From: Synaphobranchus kaupii
Lineage: Eukaryota > Chordata > Actinopteri > Anguilliformes > Synaphobranchidae
DNA: 64,000 bases
Direction: 5' to 3'
NCBI GenBank assembly: GCA_029718625.1
Contig: CM056389.1
Location: 14,475,723 to 14,539,722 of the forward strand
Shown here in pieces: positions 34,590 to 44,874 of this stretch. Each line of letters begins with the position of its first letter. Position 1 is the first letter of the stretch. A program made the translations under genes and the position numbers. Under the pieces are notes generated by a model, which was not told where the DNA came from, did not search any database, and was given only the letters and a program-made list of their open reading frames with translations.

Positions 34590-34935
34590 AAATTACATTA
34601 CATTACATTCATTTAGCAGACGCTTTTATCCAAAGCGACGTACAATAAGTGCATACAGAGACGTCATCAAGATCACTACAGAACAGACAAGACAAAGCAC
34701 ATCCTTCCCATAACGTAGCAGCTATCCCTAGTAATGAACGTTGACTGTAGTTCACAGTAAGCTGTGGGTAAATCAGCTATACTACACTTCTATTCTAAAT
34801 ACTATTATAAACTATAACAAACAGACAGGAAAACACAGGGAACTAGTACCATGAGGTCCTAGGTTAGAATATCAGTCAAGGTGGAGTCTGAAGAGGTGTG
34901 TCTTCAGGCCTCGACAGAATGCAGGCAGGGAACGA
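34590..34935 (-). mobile_element. L2-clade LINE 3' end with the end of its reverse-transcriptase ORF
   Basis: On the minus strand the copy begins near 34935 with the coding end SLPAFCRGLKTHLFRLH followed by a stop, the usual LKTHLF C-terminus of L2 polyproteins. A 3' UTR matching 14762-15026 follows, then the tail hairpin GCTTTGGATAAAAGCG, TCTGCTAAATG and (AATGT)n ending at 34590. Severely 5'-truncated. Confidence 0.88.
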
Positions 34936-34945
34936 AAAAAATGCC

Positions 34946-36036
34946 AATGCCAATGAGTAATACCTCCACTAGCTCATTTGTGTGGTTCGGTTAGTAGTAG
35001 ACCAACCTAAAATTACTTTAGGTTAGTCATATTTCTATTAAAACATTATGTAGAATAAACCATTACCTCTCTTTACGTGTATGTGCGCGTGTGTGCGTTT
35101 GAGCTAGATATTAGATTAAAAAAGAACAATTGTTTCTTGACCATATATAATAGAATTCTTCTAATACCATTTCAGATAATGCAATTTCATTGTGTGTGCC
35201 AATTTCAGAATGTAAAATGATGTTAAGGAAATTTATTTTGAATTCTCAAGGCAATTCCTCCCAAGCGCTTATTGCCAATTCAGTGTTTTTAGCTAGAGCA
35301 GCTGTCTGTGACAAGCATTGCATAGTTTTTCTTCCTGAGAAACTCGTTTGAAATTGGGTGTCATGTAGAAGTTAGTTAGGATGTTTATATGGATTGCCTG
35401 AAAGAAGTTGCCACAGCATTGCATCAGGTCACTTGACATCAGACAATCTTATCAGTGGATTTGGCTGGAACCCCCATTTTAAAAAGAGGGACTACAGGGA
35501 CCAGGACAGGGCTGGACGGGTGCAGTACAATGCCTCATTTTGGTGTGCTTGTTTACGGAACCACAGGGGTATATCCTCTTAAAAAGCAATAGCCACACTT
35601 CCACAGGTGCGCTAACACCAGGCGTGCTAGCGCACGCCTGCGCTACTCACCAGAGGTGCTTTGGTCAAACATACAGGCACAATAGTCATCTCATATTATT
35701 ATTGACTGATCTTGTCAGTGTCTTTAGGATTTTAGATGCACAACATACCACTTTCGAAACTTAATAACAATAACAGTAATAATAATAATAATAATAACAA
35801 TGATAATAATAAACATTGGTATTATTAAAAATAACAATCCTACTGTTACCAATAATAATAATAATAATTACAAGCTCTGTTTACGCTAATCGTATGTGTG
35901 TAAAAAAACAGTGTAGCTTTTATAGCACCAGGTGGCCTTTAAACATATCCAAATATCAAAGATGAAATATGGAGGATATTTTGGAGCAGAATAAAACCAC
36001 ACAAATGAGCTAGTGGAGGTATTACTCATTGGCATT
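34946..36036. repeat. Perfect 42 bp inverted repeat, arms 1 kb apart
   Basis: The left arm 34946-34987 (AATGCCAATGAGTAATACCT...CATTTGTGTGGTT) is the exact reverse complement of the right arm 35995-36036 (AACCACACAAATGAG...ATTGGCATT). Outside the arms both sides have an A-run (the left with an extra AATGCC). Inside, similarity stops at once. It could be an element's ends or an inverted duplication. The 1 kb interior (34988-35994) holds AAT-rich simple repeats (about 35771-35870) and no gene. Confidence 0.9.
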
Positions 36037-36242
36037 TTTTCCTCTAATATACACAAGGAGATTGTACTGGGATCAATGAGCCTTTCAGCATGAATTCAGC
36101 TTTTTATCTTATTGATCGACAGCCCGGGCTGAAAGCAACAAGAACTGCAAGCATGTACTTCTGCTAAAGAAAAATAAATAAATAATAAATAAAATAAAAA
36201 AGCACCAGCTACTGGCCTACACGCATACCTCTTATTATATTA

Positions 36243-36284
<42 letters not shown>

Positions 36285-38067
36285 TATATATAGCCTATAT
36301 ACAACAAATTAGATGATCAAGAGAGAGAGAGAGAAAGAGAAAATGTTCCTCAACCTGAAATGTTCAATTATAATTTTACAAATCTGGGAATTAATTTATG
36401 TATAATTCAATGGTGAGGAGCACGTGTTACTGCATAAGTGTGATGTTTTAAAAACTAAAAAGCCCTGGGCCTAAGCCCTGAAATTAGTCAGTCAAACACG
36501 TAAGTCACTTTCATGAAATAATGCTTTCTTTTACACAAACCCAAAAAGCCAAAATACTGACCGAGATGCCTAATAGTCACGTAGCACCACTTGATATAAT
36601 GTGTTACTACATTTGAATCCAGCAGCACAGAAGTACACATTTTCACAGGGGGTTATTGTGAACAAGCAACACTACCTGCGCAATTCAATCCACCACAGAG
36701 GAGCAAGTAGTAGCCCATGTTTATTATCTTGCTTCAAGTTTACGTATTGCCTTATTTGGACAAGTAAACAAATGTCTCTAATCAAGCCCATGTGACTTCA
36801 CTCTGCTTTTATTAGTTGAAAGCACAGATTGTCTTTTCGGTCAAGCCGATTTCCTGCCAGATTCTTTTTATGCCAAGAACATAAAAAGAAAGAATAAAAT
36901 TACGCATCTGGAGATTATACAATACCAACACATAACCATTTCTCTCGTGGCAAAGAAACAACTGTAAAAGTCAGTTGTACTAAAAACCATATCATCGAAC
37001 GTGTTAAAAACATGTCACAGGACATGACAAATTTAATATGCCAGTGCAGAGCTTCTTTCAGTATTTGCTGATTAGTATTAATGCAGACTTTTTCATTCAC
37101 AAAAATACCCCGTAACATACAGCTTTCCTTGTCATTATATGAGCTGTCTAAACATTTATCTCTCAGCAGCGCCGTCTAACTTCACCTTGGCTTGCACATG
37201 CACGCTGCCACCTGTCACTGCTTTTCGCACCCGTTTTTTTTTTTTTATTATAGGAAATTATGCTCATTTCATGCAAATATGGGCAGTAAACTTCTAGACT
37301 TTGAAATTAATTTTATGTGAGACCTACATCAATTCCAGAGGTGACAAATTGGCGCAGTTTGCGAAGAAAACAAAAATGCACCTTACAGTGTTGCTTTTCT
37401 TGTATTGTTCCTTCTGTTGCTAGAACTAACAGATTTCCAAAAGTCCTCTTCTGCATGAATTTCCTCAAACCCATCTTTCTTTATTTCCTCCTGCAGTTTC
37501 CACTCTCTTAAGACCACCTGAGAGTTTGGACATTGTGTCTCTCAAACTGTAGCTCCCCTAGGAATTGCCTTCTTAACACGTTTTGTTTACATCTTTATGC
37601 AGATTTTGTCTCTTAAGCCCCTCTTCACATGGCTCTTCCAAAAATGTTTTGGAAAAGTGTTTCTGCGCATAGCTACCGCGCTAATTTCCCTTTCAACACA
37701 TTCCCTTTACATCCTCGCGCCATTTTTGTCTCACTTAAAGCCCCTTGGGTGTTTTTAAACGTGAGACTTCTGAGAAATCATCACTTAATTCTGTACATAA
37801 TTACTGATTTTGCTTTCATACTTTTATCTCCTCAAATTGCTGCCTCTCTGTTTCAAGTTCAGTCCTTGTTGATCCCAGCTCACTTTGGTAATTTGGCCCC
37901 CCCTCCCCCTCCCACCCCAATTAGTTGCCATGCAAAACGCATCTTCGCCCAACTCACTTGTTTAGCGACGGCCCCATCTGAGCGTCAACCATTTTGTGAG
38001 ATGGTGTGAGGATCATTGACATGGAAGACCCAACTGAGCCTACTGAGCATGCTCACTAAAGGGGTTG
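36037..38067. other. Non-coding stretch with (AT)n
   Basis: An AT microsatellite at about 36233-36300, a short GA tract near 36321-36345, and a T-run at about 37233-37246. The plus ORF 37629-38009 (126 codons) has no domain. Confidence 0.6.
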
Positions 38068-38263
38068 CAGTAGAGTAATCTGGGGGCAATTGTAACAGGG
38101 GGCAATTGCAACAACATAAAATTGCACCAATCTGAAACAAGCTAGAGCTGAGATTCTATCCAGCAAGCTAGCTAGTTTCATGTGTTCAGGGTTGGGGAAA
38201 ATTGTAACAAAAAATTGTATTACAATTGACCCCTGTTACAATTGCCCCCAGAATACTCTACAG
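38068..38263. mobile_element. Palindromic MITE, possible Tc1/mariner type
   Basis: The arms are TAGAGTAATCTGGGGGCAAT plus TGTAACAGGGG on the left, and CCCCTGTTACAATTGCCCCC plus AGAATACTCTA on the right. TA follows the right end (38264-38265), and TG (38066-38067) precedes the left, probably a mutated TA. The 196 bp interior is non-coding. Confidence 0.75.
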
Positions 38264-39189
38264 TAATTGTTCCTCTATACATATGATTTAGCCAGATAAA
38301 CCAGGAGGAAAGTTACAGGCTAAAGTTTTAATAATAATCATTACTACTACATACATGTCTCACATATGACATATAGCCTACTAATCCATAGATGGGTATT
38401 GTGAATCGAAGTTGTTACTCCAGCTTGGAAGTTTGATTAAGGCAGTTTCATGCAGGCACAATGCCATACCAGTGGAAGGGCAGCATCAGATTATTAGCCA
38501 GTTATTTATGGAAAATTAGCACGCGCTACAGGAGGATAGCACATCTCCGTTCACACAAACAGATGAACCAAAATACTTGCACACGGACGTGTGCAAAGCG
38601 TTCTTGCACAGGATACAATTACATGAGGTGGGACGGCCGGCCGGGACCTGCTTATCTAATCACATCATGATTTTTGTCAATTTTGCCACACTTTATGCCA
38701 AATTTATGCTGCCAGATGCTCTCAAATGTGAATTACAAAGCGACATAAAGCAGGGCCCTCAGTAATGTGCTGAGCTAACGGGGCCTTTATGTTTGTTGTA
38801 TGAAATATGATGAGGCGCCGATGGCTTGAGAAGCAGAGATAGTCCTATCAATACACATTTGCTAAGGTGTTCACAGGTGTTTCCAAGGAATAAAGCCAAG
38901 CTTTGTAATATGTCAACAAGAGAGAAAAATGTCAGACAATTTCCCAGACAGTGTGGAAAATAAGGGCTTAATACAGCCGCCAAATTGCTTTTTGGAGTTT
39001 CAGTGACAGCACGCCTTTATGCTATAATTTGAAAAGAGAAAAAACAGATATTGGAAAGATTTATCAAGAGATTTGAGAGAGAAACAGTTGGTAAATAACC
39101 GCTTGGTCAAATTGGCATGATGCACAATATTCAAAGATTGCTGTCAGCTCTGTATTATACATTATGACCTTCTTTTTTTTTTTTTTTAA
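38264..39189. other. Non-coding stretch with possible regulatory block
   Basis: 38660-39030 is unique-looking, AT-rich and carries five TTTATG/CATAAA words (38692, 38703, 38744, 38786, 39016). Poly(T) lies at about 39172-39187. Confidence 0.45.
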
Positions 39190-40045
39190 CCATCCTGGAT
39201 CTGCAGTACTGTCGAGTATCCAACGGAAACAGTGGTCGCTGAACACTAGTCTCCCTGCCTCTCCCGGTAGACCTCCGCAGCCCATGCAAAACGCTGCCGC
39301 TCACCCGACCTACGACCTACGACCTCCCCGATCTTAGCCATGCCGCTCACTTTCTCATCTCCCTCTACTGGCTGCTGATATCAGCTGCCATCAAATTCAA
39401 AACCGTGGTGCTAGCCTATCGAGCCGCTGAAAGAGCCCATCTTCTAAAGGTCATCAGGCCCCACGCACCAGACCCCTCTGTTTTGCAACCTCTAGGCGCC
39501 AGACTTCCCCACGTGCCCGTTTTGACCCCGTGTGGTGGAATGAGCTTCCCACTTCAGTCAGGACAGTAGACACCCTACCAATCTACCAATCTTCTGATGC
39601 AGACTGAAGACCTACCTCTTCAAACTGTGTTCCCCTAGCCCTGCTTGATGTCCTCTTGCTTTTTGGATTTGTTTTGGGATAATGCTATAGGTATAGCTGT
39701 GAAAATACTTACCAGCTAGTTTGATATCTCAAACTTTAACCTGCGCAACCCATTTGATGAATGGCTGTGATATATCACTCATTACATTTTGTTACCATCC
39801 ATTCTACCTTTAGTTTAAACCAGGCCCGGTAGTGGAAGATGGGCTCCCCCTCTCAAGCCAGGTTCCTCATGAGATTTCTTCTCATCAGGGAGTTTCTCTC
39901 ACCACTGTGAGTTTTTACCTCATTTGCTTTTTGGGTGTTTCAGGCCTGGCTTTTGCAGAATTCTCCTTCCGTTTGTCAGTACAGCGTCTTTGAGACACGT
40001 TTAAAAGACACGCGTAAAAAGCGCTCTACAAATAAAACTTGAACT
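39190..40045 (+). mobile_element. L2-clade LINE 3' part with reverse-transcriptase remnant
   Basis: The stretch from 39248 to 39640 translates, with frame breaks, to L2 C-terminal blocks: LISLYWLLISAAIKFKTVVL, HAPDPSVLQPLGARLP and LKTYLFKLC. The 3' UTR then has words common to fish L2 copies (AGGTTCCTCATGAGATTTCT, CACTGTGAG, CAGCGTCTTTGAGAC) and ends AAAAAGCGCTCTACAAATAA followed by AACTTGAACT. It differs in tail from the UnaL2-type copies, so it is a second L2 lineage. Dead by stops and truncation. Confidence 0.85.
39248..39640 (+). pseudogene. L2 LINE reverse transcriptase, C-terminal remnant
   Basis: The product of the intact gene would be the endonuclease/reverse transcriptase that copies LINE RNA into DNA. 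Only the region after the RT core remains. The block AAIKFKTVVLAYRAAERAHL matches the family's IKFKTLVLAYKA-type sequence, and LKTYLFKL is the usual near-terminal motif. Frame changes and stop codons lie between these blocks (around 39550-39600), and the catalytic F/YADD region is absent. Confidence 0.75.
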
Positions 40046-40248
40046 AAATATAGGATAGCTGCATTGCTCATAATACTAATTGTTGGCTTTTTTGGTTAAA
40101 TTCACACTTGGTGATCATGTATGGGCTTTCCGGGCCTTCTTGGTAATATCACACTTTTGTATTCCTGAGACTAAGGCTGATGGCCTCCACTTTTGTAAAT
40201 CGCTCTGTATAAGAGCGTCTGCTAAGCGATTGCAATGTAATGTAATGA
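40046..40248 (+). mobile_element. L2-tail fragment (SINE or LINE 3' end)
   Basis: The last 60 bp (from about 40190) carry the L2-type tail: AAATCGCTCTGTATAAGAGC, GTCTGCTAAGCG and a (TGTAA)n end at about 40235-40247. The stretch before it is not confidently assigned. Confidence 0.6.
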
Positions 40249-40430
40249 AGTGTAGGATAATGGTTAGGGAACTGAGCTTGTAACACAGGAACTTGATTCC
40301 CTAGAAGAGCACTGTTGTTGTACCCTAGGGCGAAGTACTAAACCTCAATTGCTTCAGTATATATCCAGCTTTATAAATGGATACTACGTAAAAGCGTGAG
40401 CTGGATAAGAGTGCCTTGTGACTGCAAATA
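40249..40430 (+). mobile_element. tRNA-headed SINE with L2-type tail
   Basis: A box A-like TAGGATAATGG, a box B-like GGAACTTGATTCCC, the body word GCACTGTTGTTGTACCCTAG, and the tail word AGCTGGATAAGAGTGCC. It abuts the tail of the preceding L2-type fragment, so one inserted at the end of the other. Confidence 0.7.
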
Positions 40431-43209
40431 TGCTGTAGTGGCACACTGGCTTTTTTGTGTGATTCTATCCCTCCAAGTCCATTACCGGAGAGGTATGATG
40501 AAGATAATGCTTTTTGTAATGAGGTCCCAGTTAATTACCATCATCAATTCATAATAGTCTAGGCTGCATTTAATTGCTGTATTTTTAGTCAGTGGAGGCC
40601 AAAATATTAGAATAAGGTAACTGCAATTTATAAGCACATGTGGCATTAACAGGAGTATTACTGGAAAGGTATTGTCTTGGTTTTTTTTTTTCAAACACAA
40701 TTTTCACCTGTCAAGTCTTAAAAGAGAATGATGACTAAATGAGAATGGGTATTACTTTGACCGCAGACTAAATCACTGAAGTCAAGTCTCCAGCATCATT
40801 TGTTCACGAGTGCAGACGTTTCTAGCTGATACTTCCTGGGGTTCCCTCTGCCAAAGGACAGTTCGTTTAACAGTTTTAAAGCTAAACAAACTTCCGGACC
40901 CTGCAAATTATGTGTCATTTAACTAGTTTTTCTATGCTATTATTTGTCTGATGATAACCTTGATTCAGACCTGAGTCCCAGGGCCTACTAACTATACAAA
41001 TGTCACAAGAAAATGTTCTTTGAAAATGTTCAAATGCAGTTCATGTTCAACAATGATGCAACAAGCATACCATTTTAGTGGTGTACAATATTCTCAATAA
41101 CTGCATAATTGCTTCAATAGTCTTGGTATGACATGTGTACATAAGTATACGTATCTATTACCATGTGCACTGCAGTGCTATTCTCCTGGGTACAAGCCAG
41201 TGCAGAAAGGATCAAAATCAAAAATTTAGAAATCTAGCACACTCCAGCTGGATATAGACAGACGCATTATTAATCAAGGACATGATACAGACAATAACCA
41301 CGGAGCGAACGACAGGCCTCGACTGTCGTTGCTTAGTCAGGTTCGCTCATCTCCAGCTCATATCCTGCTGGAGTGCGCCGGATTTTTACATTTTTTGATG
41401 TGTATGTATATTTTTTTGCTCCACCTGCTCAGGTCTACTTTGTCTAGTTTTTCCTCAATTCATTGTCTCAATTTGTTATTCTACCAGCGTTTACTGTGTT
41501 GTATGTGCTTTTTAATGCTATTTGTGTCAGTAATCACTTTCCTTCCTTCATTTTCTTTACAGAGCATTTTAATCCTCCGCCGCAGTTTTACTGTGAATAA
41601 CTGTTGATAGAAATCCCCCTCACGTTTAATCGCTTAACTGATAAGTACTTATTTAATTTAGTGAGCGCGTGTGTTGAATTTAATGCAGACGGAGAGTTGG
41701 TTTGCCAAGGTACCTGTATGAAACAAAGAGCTGGGGGAACGGAGTGAAATAGAATAAGGACGCAGACCTACATTGGAGGTGTACACTGAATATGGCCCAC
41801 AAAATGGCCAGCCCCCAGCTTTGACTTCCATATTACTGGAGGCGTGGGGCATTGTGTAGACCCAGGGGACAGCAGCTAAATGTACTTCCCCCATCCAGAG
41901 CCACTTCCTACTACTGTCAATTACAGTAGCGTTCATGACAAAGCACAGCATGATGAATAGCCAGAGATGGAAAAAAAAGAAAAGAAAATAAATTGAAAGG
42001 AAAAGGCTAAAATATAAAGCCCAAGCAACCCACAAATAGCAAATGACAAAAATAATAGTGGTGTGGGCGTGCTCCTACTGGGGCATCCATCAGATCCCAC
42101 TGACAAAAGAGTAAGTTGCCATCAGTAGCAGGGTTATAATTTGGGGAGAGAGGGTAGGTGGATGTATTGTTTTTTTATACAGCAACTGAATGCACTAGCA
42201 TTTGCTTCTGCCTTAAAAGCTAGCTAAAACTGCAGAGGATTGACAAATGACGGATTCCGGTGACTACTGGAAGCCTCTTCAGACAGGGATTGTGCCTTGA
42301 GTGGTAAATTATGGTCTCTATGTGCATTACGGTCATAGCCAAACTGGAAAATCGATACATACCATTGCCTATCTAGACCAAGACAACTTGAGTCACATTC
42401 ACATTTAGATAAATTCCAAAACTTAAATGAGCCTGACGTTTCATCTAAATCAAGTTAAATTATAATATATATATATATATTATATCCGGAAATATTTCCG
42501 CATATTTGAATTTGTCTTCCATGCTCTTCTTGGAAAAGACCTCCAGACTTGTTCTGCTTTTCTGGGATTCTTGGCCCTGCTTACCCTGTCTCTTTGATTG
42601 TCAGAAATCTCCTTTTACGGGACGTCAAGCTAGATTTGGAGACAGGTGACAGCACCATAACATACACTGCCAGACTGGTTATTGGTTGAAATTGGCCCGA
42701 AGCTCAAGTGGTAGAGAAACACATATTTGATGAGGGCTGTTAGAAATCCCCTACAGTTTGATAAGAGATTACAACCTACTAAGTATGTGGATCCCAGACG
42801 AGCCCCAAAACTGTTACGAGAGGAGCTACTTCACTGCGGTCTAACCTAATATCAAAAAAAGAGTGTATGCCTGTCTCATGCAGGCATGTAGGTGGAAACA
42901 AAACAGAGTAGAAAGAAGCTGGCTGGAGATAGAGTGGTCGGTACAGTTCTTACCACTCTGGTTGAGGGCCAGCTCAAGCATGTGCTTCCTCCAGCTCTAG
43001 CTCCTGCTTTCCTCTAGGAGGAGTCTTCAGAGGTTCAGAGGTTGGTTTTCTTTGGTTGGAATCATCAAAACAAAACGACACAAAAAACACACTAAACTGG
43101 CCCAGTGAACACCAGGCAGTCAACCCCTAAACAATGTTAGCTAACAAGCAGCAATTGACTGTAGCACCCAAAAACTAGCAGTCAAAAATGGGCCTTCTTA
43201 TACCTTCTC
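40431..43209. other. Non-coding stretch
   Basis: Contains a T-run (about 40681-40690) and (AT)n at about 42461-42483. ORFs 41329-41607 plus and 41658-42035 minus (125 codons) are hydrophobic by T/A-richness only, with no domain. Confidence 0.6.
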
Positions 43210-43330
43210 CTCAGTCACCTGACAGCTCGCAAAATGGCATCGTCTCAGTCACCTGAATGCCCACAAAATGGCCTCTTCTCAGTCACCTGACTGCCCACAA
43301 AATGGCTTCTTCTCACAACTTCCAAAATGG
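43210..43330. repeat. 34 bp minisatellite, about 3.4 copies
   Basis: CTCAGTCACCTGA starts at 43210, 43244 and 43278; each unit ends with an AAAATGGC word. The fourth copy is partial (CTCACAACTTCCAAAATGG, from 43312). Confidence 0.93.
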
Positions 43331-43510
43331 GAGACTGCACCATCTCACCAGCTAAAAAAGATAGGATAGAAATGAAAGATAGAAATGTGTGCCTATGAAT
43401 ATGCACGTCCCTCTTAACATAGAGCTTGGATTTAATCAAACACCAGTTTGGCCTTGCATGATAAAGAGCTATCACTCATTGTTAAATCAAGCTCTCTCTG
43501 TCTCTCACTT
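43331..43510. other. Non-coding spacer
   Basis: Nothing recognised. Confidence 0.6.
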
Positions 43511-43513
43511 TTA

Positions 43514-43687
43514 GGGCCTGATTTACTCAGACTTTTAGCACGTGTAAAACCTTTTAGCACACGCCAAACCAATAACACGACCAATGATTGGTCATGGTAT
43601 TTGTTTTGCACCATCATTGGTTGTGTTATTTAGTTTGCATGTTCTAAATGTTTTTGCATTTGCTGCATATCTTAGTAAATCAGGCCC
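43514..43687. mobile_element. PIF/Harbinger-type MITE
   Basis: 174 bp with inverted ends GGGCCTGATTTACT and AGTAAATCAGGCCC, flanked by perfect TTA duplications (43511-43513 and 43688-43690), the TWA target of PIF/Harbinger elements. The inner arms also pair (ACCAATAACACGACCAATGA with TCATTGGTTGTGTTATT). Confidence 0.88.
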
Positions 43688-43690
43688 TTA

Positions 43691-44669
43691 ATTCAAGTAT
43701 AGGAATGTATATCAGTATATTTATTATGAATGGATGTTCATTTTGTACAGCAGTAACAGTGATGCTGAAAGAGTATTCGCGTGTTTCAAAGAAAGTCCGC
43801 AGCCTGCTAGTCCAGAGGCATTATGGGACGCGGACCCAGAAGCTTCAATGCTACAGTGCACTATATGGCTCTGCCTTTCAAGAAGCCGTTTATCTCATTT
43901 TATACCAGACAGAGAAGATGCACATTATCACTGCAATGCCTTCAAGACTCAGTGCATTGATGGAAATGAGTCAAATATGCGTATCCATAGAACAGAAAAG
44001 GCATTTGTCTCTTCTGTCCCCTGCCAATATCCATATTTCATTAAGTCAATTTTGCAACTGATAAAAACTGAGTTCCTGGTACATCCTCTTGATGCTGTAA
44101 TATTTTTGTGCATAAGCAATGGCGGTTTGGTACCAACGAGATGTTAACGAGAGCCATGTGATCAGTACGTATTTAAATTTTTACATTGGGTACACTGAAA
44201 ATCTTGCCTTCAAATTTGGAATGGGGCTGTGCGTTTCATGTGCGCATGCATGAAGTGTGTGTCTGTGTGCGTGTGTGTGTTTGTGTGAGTTATGGGACAC
44301 ATTGATGTGAGGCTCCGATGTTTCCGTTCATGGCTCGGGTGGATTTGATGGCTAGATATGCTGAAGATAGAGGATTACCTGCCACGGGTAAGTCAATCAT
44401 GGAAATTATGCAAAAAAATTCTTTTTTAAGTAGGCTAATAACCAGTATAAATAGTACCAGGAAATACTGAACCATTTTGCATTAATTGAGAACAGATGCC
44501 AATTTAGCAAAGCCTAGAAAGCCTATTCACATATACAAAATGCATATATAGCTTGGCCCTGTCTTTCTTCATTTTTAACCTTTAGATGCGGTTCTGTACA
44601 GATATGGAGTATGCCCAGCCATCTGTAACTTTCCAGATGACATAATTACATTTTACCATTTAAAATATT
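43691..44669. other. Non-coding stretch with overlapping open frames
   Basis: Two overlapping plus ORFs of 137 codons each (43648-44061, 43734-44147). The second begins with NSDAERVFACFK, which recalls the NADSERVFS block of hAT dimerisation domains, but nothing before or after supports it. A short GT-rich tract lies at about 44256-44290. Confidence 0.4.
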
Positions 44670-44874
44670 TTAGGCATTTAACAGACGCTCGTTATCCAGA
44701 GCGACTTGCACAGCTTACATTCTGTACGTACAATCCATTTATACAGCTGAATATTCACTGAAGCGATTCGGGTTAAGCACCTTGTCTAGGGTACAATGGC
44801 AGTGCCCTATCTGCAATCAAACCTAAAAATAGTGGAAAGCCCAGCTGACTAGCCACTATGCTACACTGCTGCCC
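44670..44874 (-). mobile_element. tRNA-headed SINE with L2-type tail
   Basis: On the minus strand from 44874: GGGCAGCAGTGTAGCATAGT with box A-like TAGCATAGTGG, box B-like GGTTTGATTGC, a body including ACCCTAGACAAGGTGCTTAA, and the tail AAGTCGCTCTGGATAACGAG, CGTCTGTTAAATGCC. A complete-looking but mutated copy of the fish tRNA/L2-tail SINE group. Confidence 0.82.

Noticed and set aside
41658..42035. Hydrophobic 125-codon minus ORF that could suggest a membrane protein
   Set aside because: The hydrophobic part comes from a poly(A)-rich plus strand read as Phe/Leu; no other support.
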